From positions 1 through 23,149 of the forward strand of contig CAWZYQ010000052.1 in NCBI GenBank assembly GCA_963966275.1: DNA of 23,149 bases, in the 5' to 3' direction. This DNA is from UBA10427 sp003500135. GTDB lineage: Bacteria > Bacteroidota > Bacteroidia > Cytophagales > Cyclobacteriaceae. A program made the translations under genes and the position numbers. The notes beneath the pieces were generated by a model. That model worked only from the letters and a program-made list of their open reading frames with translations, was not told where the DNA came from and did no database searches. Shown here piece after piece: positions 1 to 8,539 of this stretch (position 1 is the first letter of the stretch; every line of letters begins with the position of its first letter).

Positions 1-848
1 ATCCTTTAGGGCAAATAAAACAAGATTTTAGTCAATCTGAGGATGGTCTATTTAGCTGTAATAGCGATAATGTAGAACCGGCTTCTTTTACCGAACAGGA
101 ATTGGAGGCAGCTGAAAGTGAAGCAGTAATGGATGAAACTTTCGGCGATGTGGATGACATCGGGTTTTATGCTGCCCTTGAAGCAGATAATTCGGGAAGA
201 TTGATGGAAGATGAGTCTAATCCTCTCAGGTGTGCAGATGTATCACATGATAAAGAGAATAACGTAATTACTGTCGATTTCGGCGAAGGATGCTATGATT
301 GGAAAGATCGACTTTTACAAGGTAAGGTAATCATCACATACACTGACAGAATATTTGTGCCTGGAGCAGTCCATACCATGACCTTCGACGATTTTTATGT
401 CGATAGTATTCAGGTAGAAGGTGTAAGAACACGAACGAACCTGGCTGATGATACTTCCGATACTTTAAAATTCCAAATCACACTTGAAAACGGTAAACTC
501 ACATGGCCCGACGTTACATTTGCCACAAGAGATGCTGATCACACCGTTAAAAGGATCAGGGCGCTTAATCCAATAGAAGATGAGCGTCATCTCGATGGAA
601 GCGCCGAAGGAACCACCAGAGGGGGATTAGCTTACAGCAGTGAAATCCTTGAAACCATTGTATTCAAACGATCGTGCTACCCAAGAAGAAATTTTATTCC
701 GGTATCCGGTGTAAAGGTAATTCGACTGGAAGGATTTTCCGATACTACCATCGACTATGGTGATGGAACTTGTGACAATGTATTTATAATGGAACGCAAC
801 CAAAGAAGATTTGAAGTGCGCGTTTTGAGAAGAGTGCGGAATGGTTAA
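1..848 (+). CDS. Hypothetical protein, 5' end outside the window
   Basis: The reading frame is open from the first complete codon (base 3) to the TAA at 846-848, so the true start lies upstream of the window; the TTG at 102 is just an internal codon. About 281 residues are visible. They are acidic, with no membrane segment, and the second half is rich in alternating beta-type stretches (for example around GKVIITYTDRIF and NVFIMERNQRRFEVRVLRR). Four cysteines are spread over the C-terminal half. I do not recognise the family. In Bacteroidota, proteins with this composition are often secreted or lipoproteins, but the N-terminus that would show a signal peptide is missing. The gene ends with a strong intrinsic terminator 23 nt downstream. 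Confidence 0.75.
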   Translation, partial: PLGQIKQDFSQSEDGLFSCNSDNVEPASFTEQELEAAESEAVMDETFGDVDDIGFYAALEADNSGRLMEDESNPLRCADVSHDKENNVITVDFGEGCYDWKDRLLQGKVIITYTDRIFVPGAVHTMTFDDFYVDSIQVEGVRTRTNLADDTSDTLKFQITLENGKLTWPDVTFATRDADHTVKRIRALNPIEDERHLDGSAEGTTRGGLAYSSEILETIVFKRSCYPRRNFIPVSGVKVIRLEGFSDTTIDYGDGTCDNVFIMERNQRRFEVRVLRRVRNG

Positions 849-871
849 TAAATAGTAAAATTAGGTTTATG

Positions 872-899
872 AAAAAAGGGCACAGTTGGGCCCTTTTTT
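872..899 (+). terminator. Intrinsic terminator after the partial gene
   Basis: A 10-bp stem AAAAAAGGGC (872-881) pairs with GCCCTTTTTT (890-899) around an 8-nt loop, and a T run follows. The A run on the 5' side means it could also stop transcripts coming from folK on the opposite strand, although folK ends 150 nt away. Confidence 0.85.
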
Positions 900-1048
900 T
901 ATTGTTCGTATCCGATAGGTAGTTTAGTGGTATAAATCTAAGACAATTTTCACATTGAAAAACTTTATTCAGGCAATAAATATTGCATAGTCCTATTAAA
1001 TTTATTTAAAAGCTTCTTTAGGGAATTATTAGGGCCCCGTTTACCAAG

Positions 1049-1534
1049 CTATTTTGTAAAAAGCCTCACTCCCAGTTCGTCCGTACATTCTTTCAACAGC
1101 ATCCGATTGGTTTTTGACATTTTTGGATTAACAAAATCCGGACTTAATTCACAGAGCGGAACAAGTGTAAAACGTCTGTTAGGGATTTCAGGGTGTGGTA
1201 TTTTTAAACGGGGAGTTTGTACTATTTTTTGTCCATAATACAAGACGTCAATGTCTATTAATCGCTGGCCCCATTTTACCTCACGCACGCGCCCCATTTC
1301 CTTTTCGATGTTTAAAAGTTCATAAATTAAGAATTCAGGTGACAGGTTAGATTCTATTTCCAATACCTGGTTGATAAAATCAGGCTGATCTTCAATGCCC
1401 CAGGCTGCCGTCTCATAAAGTTGGCTTTCCTGTAATACATTGCCTGCAGACTTGGAAATATAGTTTTTTGCCTCTTCCAAAGTTATTTGCCTGTCGCCCA
1501 TATTACTACCTAAAAGCAGATATATTCCTTTCAT
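1049..1534 (-). CDS. folK: 2-amino-4-hydroxy-6-hydroxymethyldihydropteridine diphosphokinase (HPPK)
   Basis: FolK transfers pyrophosphate from ATP to 6-hydroxymethyl-7,8-dihydropterin, the step before dihydropteroate synthase in folate synthesis; it is cytosolic. The 161 residues match the usual length of a single-domain HPPK. Visible signatures are the N-terminal LGSNMGDR (res 8-15), DQPDFINQV (49-57), the GRVREVKWGQRLIDIDVLYYG block (81-101) with the magnesium-binding aspartates D94 and D96, and PHPEIPNRRFTLVPL (113-127) with basic residues that contact ATP. The start is ATG. The gene diverges from sppA across about 130 bp of very AT-rich DNA. I see no clean promoter match there; a partial one (AATATTTG) lies shortly upstream of folK. 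The folK/sppA pairing is, as I recall, common in Cytophagales. Confidence 0.95.
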   Translation of the reverse strand: MKGIYLLLGSNMGDRQITLEEAKNYISKSAGNVLQESQLYETAAWGIEDQPDFINQVLEIESNLSPEFLIYELLNIEKEMGRVREVKWGQRLIDIDVLYYGQKIVQTPRLKIPHPEIPNRRFTLVPLCELSPDFVNPKMSKTNRMLLKECTDELGVRLFTK

Positions 1535-1667
1535 CCTTTAAATCATGCAGATATCCAAATATTCTTTACTAAGATCAAAAAATATAATATAATTGAAGTT
1601 AATAGAATAGTGATGATCAAACCCGTTTAACCAAAAATTTCTAAAAAGTATTGTAAAATAATTGAAT

Positions 1668-3425
1668 ATGAAAAATTTCCTTACAAGTACATTGGCCACA
1701 ATAGTCGGGCTAGTTTTATTTAGCATCTTGTCCTTCTTTCTAATCATAGGCATTTTCAGCATGATTGCTGCAAGTGAAGACAAAGTAGAGGTCAAAGAAA
1801 ATTCAGTGCTAAGTATCGATTTTTCCAGGCCTATTTTTGAACGAGAGAATGAAGATCCTCTTGCGGAAATCACTGCACTGGCAGGAGAAAAAGGTATTGG
1901 ATTAATAGAGATCAGAAAGGCGCTCAATCATGCTAAAAACAATGAAAAAATAAAAGGGGTTTACCTAAAGCTTCCGGTGGTTTTGGCAGGCTATGCCTCA
2001 TCAGAAGAGATAAGAAATGCCATTATGGATTTTAAAACATCCGGAAAATTTGTAATTGCTTACAGCGAATATTACTCGGAAGGAGCCTATTATCTTGCAA
2101 CTGCAGCAGACAAAATTTTTCTTAATCCATCTTATGGGATGGTCGAGCTGAATGGGTTGAGCTATAATAGTGTATATCTGAAAAAGACATTCGAGAAACT
2201 CGAGGTGGAACCCATAGTATTTAGGGTGGGTACCTACAAAAGTGCAGTAGAACCTTTTTTAAGAGAGGATATGAGTGAAGCAGCACGAGAGCAGGCAGAA
2301 GCCTACATGAATAACATTAATAACTTTATGATCAAAAACATGGCAGAAGCAAGAGGATTAAGTGTGGAAAGAGTGGCTGAAATATCCGACAAAATGCTGG
2401 CCAGAAATGCTGAAGATGCAAAAAGGCTTCAATTGGTCGACGAGTTGTATTACAAAGATGAAGTGAATGATTACTTGCGCTCTGAATTGGGTATTGAAGA
2501 CGATGATGACATTGAATTCATCAGCCACAGCAAATACATTAAATCCATAGAGAAATCTGATATTTCCAGGAATAAAATTGCGGTGATTGTGGCCACCGGG
2601 GAAATCGTAAATGGCGATGGGGAAACCAACCAGATAGGAGGTCATAAGTTTGCCAAAGAGATTCGTAAAGCAAGGCAGAGCGACCGTGTGAAGGCCATAG
2701 TGCTTAGAATAAACAGCCCAGGTGGAAGTGCTCTTGCAAGTGATCTAATGTGGAGGGAAGTAATACAGGCGGCAGAAGAAAAACCTATCATCGCTTCCAT
2801 GTCTGACGTAAGTGCATCGGGTGGTTACTACATGGCCATGGGCTGTGATACAATAGTTGCCCAGCCTACTACTATTACGGGCTCCATAGGTATTTTTGGC
2901 CTTATGTTCAATATTGAAAAGATGATGGAAAACAAGCTCGGGGTGACTTTCGACAATGTAAAAACAGGAGAATTCTCAGATTTAGGAAACGTAACGCGAC
3001 CCATGACGGATGCAGAGAAGCAGATTATTCAAAATATGATTGAGGAAGGTTATGAAACCTTTACTTCAAAAGCTGCTGAAGGCCGTAATATGCCTTTGGA
3101 TGAGCTCAAGGAAGTAGCTTCCGGAAGAGTTTGGTCAGGTATTGAAGCAAAAGAAATTGGTTTGATCGATGTTTTCGGAGGATTGCAAGACGCTATCCAA
3201 CTGGCAGCTGATGCAGCGGGTGTCGGCGATGATTACCGGGTTGCTTATTGCCCTTATCAAAAAACATTTATCGAAGAGTTGATGAGCTCGATGGGCGATG
3301 AAATTGAAGCTAAAATGATGAAAGCCCAATTGGGAGAGTTCTATCCCCTTTACCAAAAATATCAGGAGATACAAAACTATTCCGGTATACAAGCCAGAAG
3401 CTGGGTTGAGGTCAATCAGCATTGA
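1668..3425 (+). CDS. sppA: Signal peptide peptidase SppA, long (67K) type
   Basis: SppA is a membrane-anchored serine protease (peptidase family S49) that degrades leftover signal peptides. I place the start at the ATG at 1668 (585 aa), giving MKNFLTSTLA and one N-terminal membrane segment (about res 10-33); the in-frame TTG at 1662 would add only two residues. Two S49 repeats follow, as in the E. coli 67-kDa form. The N-terminal repeat carries the catalytic lysine in GTYKSAVEPF (K191) and the C-terminal repeat the nucleophile serine in DVSASGGYY (S384), preceded by NSPGGSA. This Lys/Ser arrangement is that of the tetrameric E. coli enzyme. Length is normal. A two-way terminator lies 16 nt after the stop. 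Some homologues are annotated only as protease IV, which is the same protein. Confidence 0.95.
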   Translation: MKNFLTSTLATIVGLVLFSILSFFLIIGIFSMIAASEDKVEVKENSVLSIDFSRPIFERENEDPLAEITALAGEKGIGLIEIRKALNHAKNNEKIKGVYLKLPVVLAGYASSEEIRNAIMDFKTSGKFVIAYSEYYSEGAYYLATAADKIFLNPSYGMVELNGLSYNSVYLKKTFEKLEVEPIVFRVGTYKSAVEPFLREDMSEAAREQAEAYMNNINNFMIKNMAEARGLSVERVAEISDKMLARNAEDAKRLQLVDELYYKDEVNDYLRSELGIEDDDDIEFISHSKYIKSIEKSDISRNKIAVIVATGEIVNGDGETNQIGGHKFAKEIRKARQSDRVKAIVLRINSPGGSALASDLMWREVIQAAEEKPIIASMSDVSASGGYYMAMGCDTIVAQPTTITGSIGIFGLMFNIEKMMENKLGVTFDNVKTGEFSDLGNVTRPMTDAEKQIIQNMIEEGYETFTSKAAEGRNMPLDELKEVASGRVWSGIEAKEIGLIDVFGGLQDAIQLAADAAGVGDDYRVAYCPYQKTFIEELMSSMGDEIEAKMMKAQLGEFYPLYQKYQEIQNYSGIQARSWVEVNQH

Positions 3426-3441
3426 TCCGTTTCAAAAAATA

Positions 3442-3467
3442 AAAAAGGAGGCCAAAGCCTCCTTTTT
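3442..3467. terminator. Bidirectional terminator between sppA and the TonB receptor gene
   Basis: An 11-bp perfect stem (AAAAAGGAGGC, 3442-3452; GCCTCCTTTTT, 3457-3467) with a CAAA loop. It has a T run on either strand, so it can end both the plus-strand sppA transcript and the convergent TonB receptor transcript. Confidence 0.9.
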
Positions 3468-3474
3468 AATTTTT

Positions 3475-5310
3475 CTAAAATTCCAGATTTAATTGAAGGC
3501 CCGCTCGAAACCATCTGCCAGGCATTGGGGTCATCACTTCCGTATAACTGGTATTTAGTAAATTGGTCGCCTCTACAAATATCTGAAATTGGTCCTTCTG
3601 GTAATAAATCCTGTCGTCGACCAACCAATAAGGCGCCTGTCCTACTCTGTCGATATACCTTATCCTCAGATCATTCTTAATACCTGCAAATAACTTATGG
3701 TGCACATTTAGTATCAACTGATGACGGATGTGCTCCAGCGAATACCTACTGGTCACTTCCTGATCTGCCAGGCTTTGGTTCAGGAAGTTACCGGAAAATT
3801 GTATGCGTTGAATCCAACTTGCAGGATCAAATATTCTTTGGGCACTGAACTCAAGTCCATAAGTTTTCACTCCTTCAAAATTTTGAGCATACCAAATAGA
3901 ATCATCAGGATTTAATACCCAATCGATTAAATTACTGTTATTTCTTTTAAACAAGTTTGCTTCAAGACTCAAACTATTTTTCATATACCTACTTCCAATT
4001 TCAAAAGTCCATGCCTCACCAGGATTTAAATTCTCATTACCAATTTCTGAAGGACTTGAATAGAATAAGTCAGTAGCTGAAGGAAGGCGAAATGAATTAC
4101 CTATATTTCCATAAACTCTTAAGGCGTCATTTATTTGATAACCCAAATCAATGCCAGGAAAAGCCTGCGTGCCAAATTCATTATAATCACCAATATATAT
4201 CCCTGGGGTCACATCTAGATGGTTAATTTTGAGCCTGTGTTCTAGAAATATCCCAATATTAGTTCTTGAGAATCCATCAAAACTGCTTTTAGTTCTTTCT
4301 CCACCTCGTACCCAGTCACCTTCAATATTTTCGTCCCGGTACTCAATACCAACACCCGTGCGGCCAAGTTTATTTTCATTGTAGGCATTTAGTTCCAGTG
4401 AAAGGGTATTGGTCAGGTGAAGATTTTCATAGGCTTCCGGATTATCTCTGATGAATAAGTAAAAATCACGGTTTCTTCTCCAGGAAACCCTGGGGGTAAA
4501 CTGCCAATTGTTGGATTGGTATTGATAACTTATACTTGAAACAGTAGTCGTAACCTCTTCATATTGATCGGTATAGACCGGTGAGGCATAAAAGCCATTT
4601 GCACCAAAATTACGATCCGTATGCCCGAATAGCACCTGCAACTGACCTGGTCCTGCGGCCAGCTCTGCCTGATAGAATAGATTTTGAATATCATAATCGG
4701 TGTTGTAACGATACCCGTCAGATTTGTCGAACCCTACAGAAGCGTACTGCTTTAAAGAACCTACTGGCAATGATATTCCGGCCGTAGCGCCATAAGAATT
4801 GAAAGCGCCATAGTAGGAATTTAGAAAAACCTTTCTTTCAGAAGGTGGCCGGGTAATGAAATTCACCGCTCCGGCATAGGCATTCTGGCCATATATTCTG
4901 GCGCCAGGCCCTTTTATGACTTCCACTCTATCCAATACGGTATTGTTGATGGGTACATTCATCATATGATGCCCTGTTTGGGGGTCGGTCATCTTAATGC
5001 CATTCCACATAACCAGTGTTTGCTCAAAAGATCCCCCTCTGATGCTTATATCTGACTGTACACCTATCGGGCCACGCTGACGTATGTCGACACCTGGCAC
5101 ATAACTCAGGATTTCAGGTAGACTCTGGGCCGGCATGGCTTTTATTTCCTCGCGATCAATAATATTTACATTTCTGGAAGATTCAGAAAAACGGATGTTC
5201 ATCCTGTTGCCGGTCACCTCCACATTATTTAAGTAAACCGTTGTGTCACTTTGTGCATGACCACTCAAGTAAAGGCATAGCATGCCCGCTATGAGTAATA
5301 ACTTTCTCAT
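3475..5310 (-). CDS. TonB-dependent outer membrane receptor, BtuB-like
   Basis: This 611-residue protein is an outer membrane beta-barrel with an N-terminal plug, importing a scarce nutrient using TonB energy. Residues 1-19 form a signal peptide ending SGHA before Q. The plug (about 26-155) has the family marks VEVTGNR, SLPEILSYVPGVDIRQRG, SIRGGSFEQTLVMWNGIKM and RVEVIKGPGARIYGQNAYAGAVNFIT. The remainder is barrel, ending in phenylalanine, the usual outer membrane assembly signal. Size and plug resemble the small BtuB/cobalamin group rather than the long SusC type; no carboxypeptidase-like extension is present. The vitamin B12 assignment is inference: no cobalamin riboswitch is visible, and iron-siderophore transport remains possible. 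Its first 65 nt overlap the 3' end of the upstream small gene in another frame. Confidence 0.9.
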   Translation of the reverse strand: MRKLLLIAGMLCLYLSGHAQSDTTVYLNNVEVTGNRMNIRFSESSRNVNIIDREEIKAMPAQSLPEILSYVPGVDIRQRGPIGVQSDISIRGGSFEQTLVMWNGIKMTDPQTGHHMMNVPINNTVLDRVEVIKGPGARIYGQNAYAGAVNFITRPPSERKVFLNSYYGAFNSYGATAGISLPVGSLKQYASVGFDKSDGYRYNTDYDIQNLFYQAELAAGPGQLQVLFGHTDRNFGANGFYASPVYTDQYEEVTTTVSSISYQYQSNNWQFTPRVSWRRNRDFYLFIRDNPEAYENLHLTNTLSLELNAYNENKLGRTGVGIEYRDENIEGDWVRGGERTKSSFDGFSRTNIGIFLEHRLKINHLDVTPGIYIGDYNEFGTQAFPGIDLGYQINDALRVYGNIGNSFRLPSATDLFYSSPSEIGNENLNPGEAWTFEIGSRYMKNSLSLEANLFKRNNSNLIDWVLNPDDSIWYAQNFEGVKTYGLEFSAQRIFDPASWIQRIQFSGNFLNQSLADQEVTSRYSLEHIRHQLILNVHHKLFAGIKNDLRIRYIDRVGQAPYWLVDDRIYYQKDQFQIFVEATNLLNTSYTEVMTPMPGRWFRAGLQLNLEF

Positions 5311-5761
5311 ATTCTGATAATAACTTTAAAGTGTTGTATGATGTATGATCAAAATAAAATGCTAAGGAAAGAAGGAGAGATGGAATAGAAGAAAATAGCA
5401 GATAAGAACGAGTATACGCAGGCTTCGGTTGACCTGACTTTTCTTCCACACGGCTATTCTTTAATATTTCATTCAGAAAGCCAATCCATGTCATCCAGCT
5501 CAATAATAAACTCCAATAAAGAAGTTTTTCTACTTCAGGGTACTTTTTTAATCCAACTTCAATATCACTATGCAGAACCAATCGATCATTGGATTGATCA
5601 ACAGGATCGTTGATGCCTTTACTGGCTAAACGCTGGCTGATATCAGTCTTGAGGCGTGAGATGTGAACTATTATATTCAGCGAAGCCAGCGCTGCATAGC
5701 CTTTGCGGCTCCAGTGTTTGAAATAGTGGGCAGGTCGATATGTATTTCTGCTTTTATACAT
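5246..5761 (-). CDS. Small membrane-protein gene overlapping the TonB receptor, function unknown
   Basis: About 171 residues from the ATG at 5761 (a TTG lies one codon before it). The N-terminus is basic and contains HWSRKGYAALASLNIIVHIS (res 17-36). A middle part follows, then a hydrophobic segment (LLYWSLLLSWMTWIGFL, near 81-97) and a second one (LLFSSIPSLLLSLAFYF). The frame stays open through 450 nt of otherwise unused DNA and runs 65 nt into the TonB receptor gene. A promoter-like site sits just upstream, so both genes are probably one transcript. From memory only, a short WSRKGYA-type motif is found in small proteins next to TonB receptors in other Bacteroidota; I could not check this. 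It is possible that only the N-terminal part is a true conserved protein and that the tail is fortuitous. Confidence 0.6.
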   Translation of the reverse strand: MYKSRNTYRPAHYFKHWSRKGYAALASLNIIVHISRLKTDISQRLASKGINDPVDQSNDRLVLHSDIEVGLKKYPEVEKLLYWSLLLSWMTWIGFLNEILKNSRVEEKSGQPKPAYTRSYLLFSSIPSLLLSLAFYFDHTSYNTLKLLSEYEKVITHSGHAMPLLEWSCTK

Positions 5762-5779
5762 CAAAGCAATATTGAGCTG

Positions 5780-5810
5780 CGAAATTAATATGCCTTACGG
5801 TTCCAAACAA
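5780..5810 (-). promoter_or_regulatory. Candidate promoter for the small gene and TonB receptor
   Basis: Read on the minus strand: TTG (5808-5810), 20 nt, then TAATTTCG (5780-5787). This is one mismatch from the Bacteroidota pattern TTG-N19-21-TAnnTTTG. It lies between the ahcY terminator and the small gene, and would give a very short leader. Confidence 0.45.
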
Positions 5811-5851
5811 TGAAAATTGTCATGCTTTTTTGCTGGAAAATGATGGTGAAT

Positions 5852-5876
5852 AAAAAAAGGAGGCCATGCCTCCTTT
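5852..5876 (-). terminator. Intrinsic terminator of ahcY
   Basis: Stem AAAGGAGGC (5856-5864) / GCCTCCTTT (5868-5876) with a CAT loop. On the minus strand it is followed by a seven-T run (5852-5858 on the plus strand as A). It lies 25 nt after the ahcY stop and separates ahcY from the TonB locus. Confidence 0.85.
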
Positions 5877-5900
5877 AATATACTTGTTTAAGAATAGATA

Positions 5901-7208
5901 TTAATACCTGTAATATTCGGGTTTGAACGGGCCGTTGATATCAACGCCAATATACTTGGCTTGATCTTCGGTAAGCCTGTCTAGTTCAACACCAATTTTC
6001 GCCAAATGCAACTCAGCTACTTTTTCATCCAAATGCTTTGGAAGTGTATAAACAGCATTGTCGTATTTGTCTGAATATTGCCATAGCTCTATCTGCGCTA
6101 AAGTTTGATTAGAAAAGGAATTGGACATTACGAATGAAGGGTGACCGGTGGCGCATCCGAGGTTAACCAGTCTTCCTTCGGCCAAAAGAAGAATTTCATT
6201 TCCATCGATATTGTACATGTCCACCTGTGGCTTTATGGTATCCTTAGTCTGGCCATAATTTTTCTTTAACCAGGCAACATCAATTTCGTTATCAAAATGG
6301 CCAATGTTGCATACAATGGTCTTATCCTTCATCAATTTGAAGTGTTCTTCTGAAATGATGTCTTTATTGCCGGTTGCTGTTACAATAATGTTGGCACGAG
6401 GTATGGCATTAACCATTTTCTTCACTTCAAAGCCATCCATGGCCGCCTGCAAAGCACAAATCGGGTCAATTTCAGTGACGATTACACGCACACCGGCACC
6501 GCGAAGTGATTGAGCCGATCCTTTTCCAACATCTCCATATCCGGCTACAACCGCTACTTTTCCAGCTAACATTACGTCTGTTGCTCTTCTGATCGCATCT
6601 ACCAACGATTCTTTACAGCCGTATTTGTTGTCAAATTTAGATTTCGTAACTGAATCATTAACATTTATGGCGGGTACTGGGAGCGTACCGTTTTTCATGC
6701 GTTCATACAACCTCAATACGCCTGTAGTGGTTTCCTCTGATATACCCTTGATCGAATCAATTAATTCAGGATGTTTATCCAACACCGTATTGGTCAGGTC
6801 ACCCCCATCATCGAGGATCATGTTTAACGGCTGCTCGTCGTCAAAAGCATAAAGTGTCTGTTCAATACACCACTCATATTCTTCTTCGGTCATGCCTTTC
6901 CAGGCAAATACCGGAATTCCGGCTGCGGCTATTGCTGCGGCGGCATGATCCTGTGTGGAAAAAATATTGCAGGATGACCAGGTTACATTAGCGCCCAATT
7001 CAACCAGAGTTTCAATTAACACAGCCGTTTGAATGGTCATATGCAGACATCCGGATATTCTGGCGCCCTTCAATGGCTTAGAAGGCCCATATTCTTTTCT
7101 TATGGTCATCAGTCCGGGCATTTCAGCTTCTGCAAGCTTGATCTCTTTTCTACCCCATTCCGCCAGGGCGATGTCTTTTACTTTGTACTTTAATTTCGTT
7201 TCCGGCAT
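5901..7208 (-). CDS. ahcY: S-adenosylhomocysteine hydrolase (adenosylhomocysteinase)
   Basis: The cytosolic, NAD-dependent enzyme reversibly splits S-adenosylhomocysteine into adenosine and homocysteine, clearing the product of methyltransferases. With the ATG at 7208 the protein has 435 residues, a normal bacterial length. Seen directly: HMTIQTAVLIETL in the substrate domain, TKSKFDN with the catalytic K189 and D193, the NAD-binding GYGDVGKG (223-230), CNIGHFDNEID, and the conserved C-terminus KPEYYRY, whose lysine and tyrosine reach the cofactor of the neighbouring subunit. An upstream TTG at 7235 would add nine residues, but it lies inside a -7 promoter match, so I reject it. The gene is followed by its own terminator. 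It lies beside the BtuB-like receptor; a B12-methionine link is attractive but unproven. Confidence 0.97.
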   Translation of the reverse strand: MPETKLKYKVKDIALAEWGRKEIKLAEAEMPGLMTIRKEYGPSKPLKGARISGCLHMTIQTAVLIETLVELGANVTWSSCNIFSTQDHAAAAIAAAGIPVFAWKGMTEEEYEWCIEQTLYAFDDEQPLNMILDDGGDLTNTVLDKHPELIDSIKGISEETTTGVLRLYERMKNGTLPVPAINVNDSVTKSKFDNKYGCKESLVDAIRRATDVMLAGKVAVVAGYGDVGKGSAQSLRGAGVRVIVTEIDPICALQAAMDGFEVKKMVNAIPRANIIVTATGNKDIISEEHFKLMKDKTIVCNIGHFDNEIDVAWLKKNYGQTKDTIKPQVDMYNIDGNEILLLAEGRLVNLGCATGHPSFVMSNSFSNQTLAQIELWQYSDKYDNAVYTLPKHLDEKVAELHLAKIGVELDRLTEDQAKYIGVDINGPFKPEYYRY

Positions 7209-7232
7209 TTTGCTCGATTTTAAATTAGATTG

Positions 7233-7240
7233 CAAAAATA
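7233..7240 (-). promoter_or_regulatory. Candidate -7 element of the ahcY promoter
   Basis: On the minus strand this reads TATTTTTG, an exact match to the Bacteroidota -7 consensus TAnnTTTG. No TTG is found at the expected -33 distance. It overlaps the alternative TTG start at 7235 and so supports translation from the ATG at 7208. Confidence 0.4.
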
Positions 7241-7285
7241 GAATGTATAATATTAAAATTAAAATAAGTCCTGTTTTTTGATGTA

Positions 7286-8047
7286 CTATTTATGGTATTG
7301 TATTTCCTTGAAGTTGTAGCAAACGGTTTTGCTTTCATGCTCTACCACCAATCTGCCGTGATCATCTATTGTTTTTATCATCCCGTTAATTAATTCATTA
7401 TGGACTTTAAAAACATGAATTTCGTTTTTCCAGTAAAGCTGATCGAGATATGCCTCCCTGAGCAGGGCAAATTGTTGGTTTTTGAGCATGAAATAGTATT
7501 GTTCGAAATTCACCATGAGTTTTTGCATGATAACGAAGCGATCGAACAAATCACCTGAAAGCTGATACATGGAAATAGCATTCGAAACTTTAAAATGCTT
7601 TTGATTTACATTGAGGCCTATACCAATAATTGACAATCCAATTTTGTTGGTTTGCAATGAGTTTTCAATCAATATGCCACTTATTTTTTTTTCATTTACA
7701 TACACATCGTTGGGCCATTTGATTTTAATTTTATTACCCGGCAGGTATTGTTCCAATGTTTTACAAATGGCCAGTGAGGTGATAATGTTCAGGTAAAATG
7801 TATGGTTTGGGCCTAAGAACTGTGGCCTGAGCATCAAACTGCAGGTAATGTTTTGAGCAGGTTCCGAATCCCAAGTATTACCAATTTGTCCACGGCCTTT
7901 AGTTTGGTCATCAGTACTAATTAACGTACCTTCCCGAAAGTCATTATTTGCTGCCATGCTCGCGGCTAAGTCATTTGTAGAATGACAACTTGGCAGGTTT
8001 ATGTGTTTTTTTCCTACAAATATGGTATTGGTAAAAATTTTGTTCAA
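7286..8047 (-). CDS. birA: Biotin--[acetyl-CoA-carboxylase] ligase, monofunctional
   Basis: The enzyme activates biotin with ATP and attaches it to the biotin carboxyl carrier protein. The 253 residues contain the catalytic domain and a small C-terminal SH3-like domain, without the N-terminal helix-turn-helix of E. coli BirA, so it should not act as a DNA-binding repressor. Motifs: CHSTND (21-26), the biotinyl-AMP loop GRGQIGNTWD (51-60), and KWPNDVYVNEKKISGILIE (110-128). The start is a TTG; no ATG occurs before residue 31, which would lose the STND motif, and an in-frame stop lies eight codons upstream of the TTG, so TTG is the best choice. The gene diverges from rsfS with only 39 bp between them. 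It ends 77 nt before the ahcY start. Confidence 0.93.
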   Translation of the reverse strand: MNKIFTNTIFVGKKHINLPSCHSTNDLAASMAANNDFREGTLISTDDQTKGRGQIGNTWDSEPAQNITCSLMLRPQFLGPNHTFYLNIITSLAICKTLEQYLPGNKIKIKWPNDVYVNEKKISGILIENSLQTNKIGLSIIGIGLNVNQKHFKVSNAISMYQLSGDLFDRFVIMQKLMVNFEQYYFMLKNQQFALLREAYLDQLYWKNEIHVFKVHNELINGMIKTIDDHGRLVVEHESKTVCYNFKEIQYHK

Positions 8048-8086
8048 TGAAATGTATATTATTGGTATTTAATTTAAACGAAACGA

Positions 8087-8461
8087 ATGACAGAAGGCAA
8101 AGATACGCTAACTTCCGAAGATTTAAGTAAAGTAATTGTAAAAGGCATTCAGGAAAAAAAAGGAAAAGAAATTGCAGTTCTTGACCTTCGTAATATAAAC
8201 AACGCAATAGCAGATTATTTCATCATTTGTTCCGGCACATCCGATACACAGGTCGAATCGATAGCCCGCTCGGTGGAAGAACAAGTCTTTAAAATTGGTG
8301 GAGAGGACCCCTGGCATAAGGAAGGCCTAAACATTAAGGAGTGGGTTTTGTTGGACTATGTCAATGTGGTTACCCATATTTTCAAAGAAGATACCCGTAA
8401 TTTTTATGGTCTTGAGGATTTGTGGGGAGATGCCGACATCACCAGATACGAGGAGGAATAA
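8087..8461 (+). CDS. rsfS: Ribosomal silencing factor RsfS
   Basis: RsfS (formerly YbeB/Iojap) binds ribosomal protein uL14 on the large subunit and blocks subunit joining, lowering translation in starved cells. The 124-residue protein is the usual size. Characteristic stretches are VLDLRNINNAIADYFIICSGTSDTQVESIA, the EDPWHKEG loop, EWVLLDYVNVVTHIF, and RNFYGLEDLWGDA near the end. Start is ATG at 8087. It lies head to head with birA and 78 nt upstream of ftsH in the same direction, without a terminator between, so the two may be co-transcribed. The birA-rsfS-ftsH order is, as I recall, frequent in Bacteroidota. Confidence 0.95.
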   Translation: MTEGKDTLTSEDLSKVIVKGIQEKKGKEIAVLDLRNINNAIADYFIICSGTSDTQVESIARSVEEQVFKIGGEDPWHKEGLNIKEWVLLDYVNVVTHIFKEDTRNFYGLEDLWGDADITRYEEE

Positions 8462-8539
8462 GCAACTTTTATAGTTTTAATCAGTTAGGATAGAGTGTAT
8501 TAGAGATATAGAAAAAGCGATTTTTTAAAAAACATAATA

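Noticed and set aside
973..986. Inverted repeat GCAATA-AA-TATTGC between the partial gene and folK
   Set aside because: Six AT-rich base pairs in AT-rich DNA are expected by chance; it is not followed by a T run and is far from any start codon.
1538..1927. 129-codon minus-strand frame between folK and sppA
   Set aside because: Its larger part is antisense to the sppA N-terminus; the hydrophobic look comes from the antisense of the membrane segment.
5765..5900. Cobalamin riboswitch before the BtuB-like receptor
   Set aside because: The 90 nt between the ahcY terminator and the small gene are too short and show no B12-box-like core.
7233..7235. TTG start for ahcY, nine residues longer
   Set aside because: It overlaps an exact -7 promoter match, and MPETKLKYKVKDIALAEWG is the usual N-terminus.
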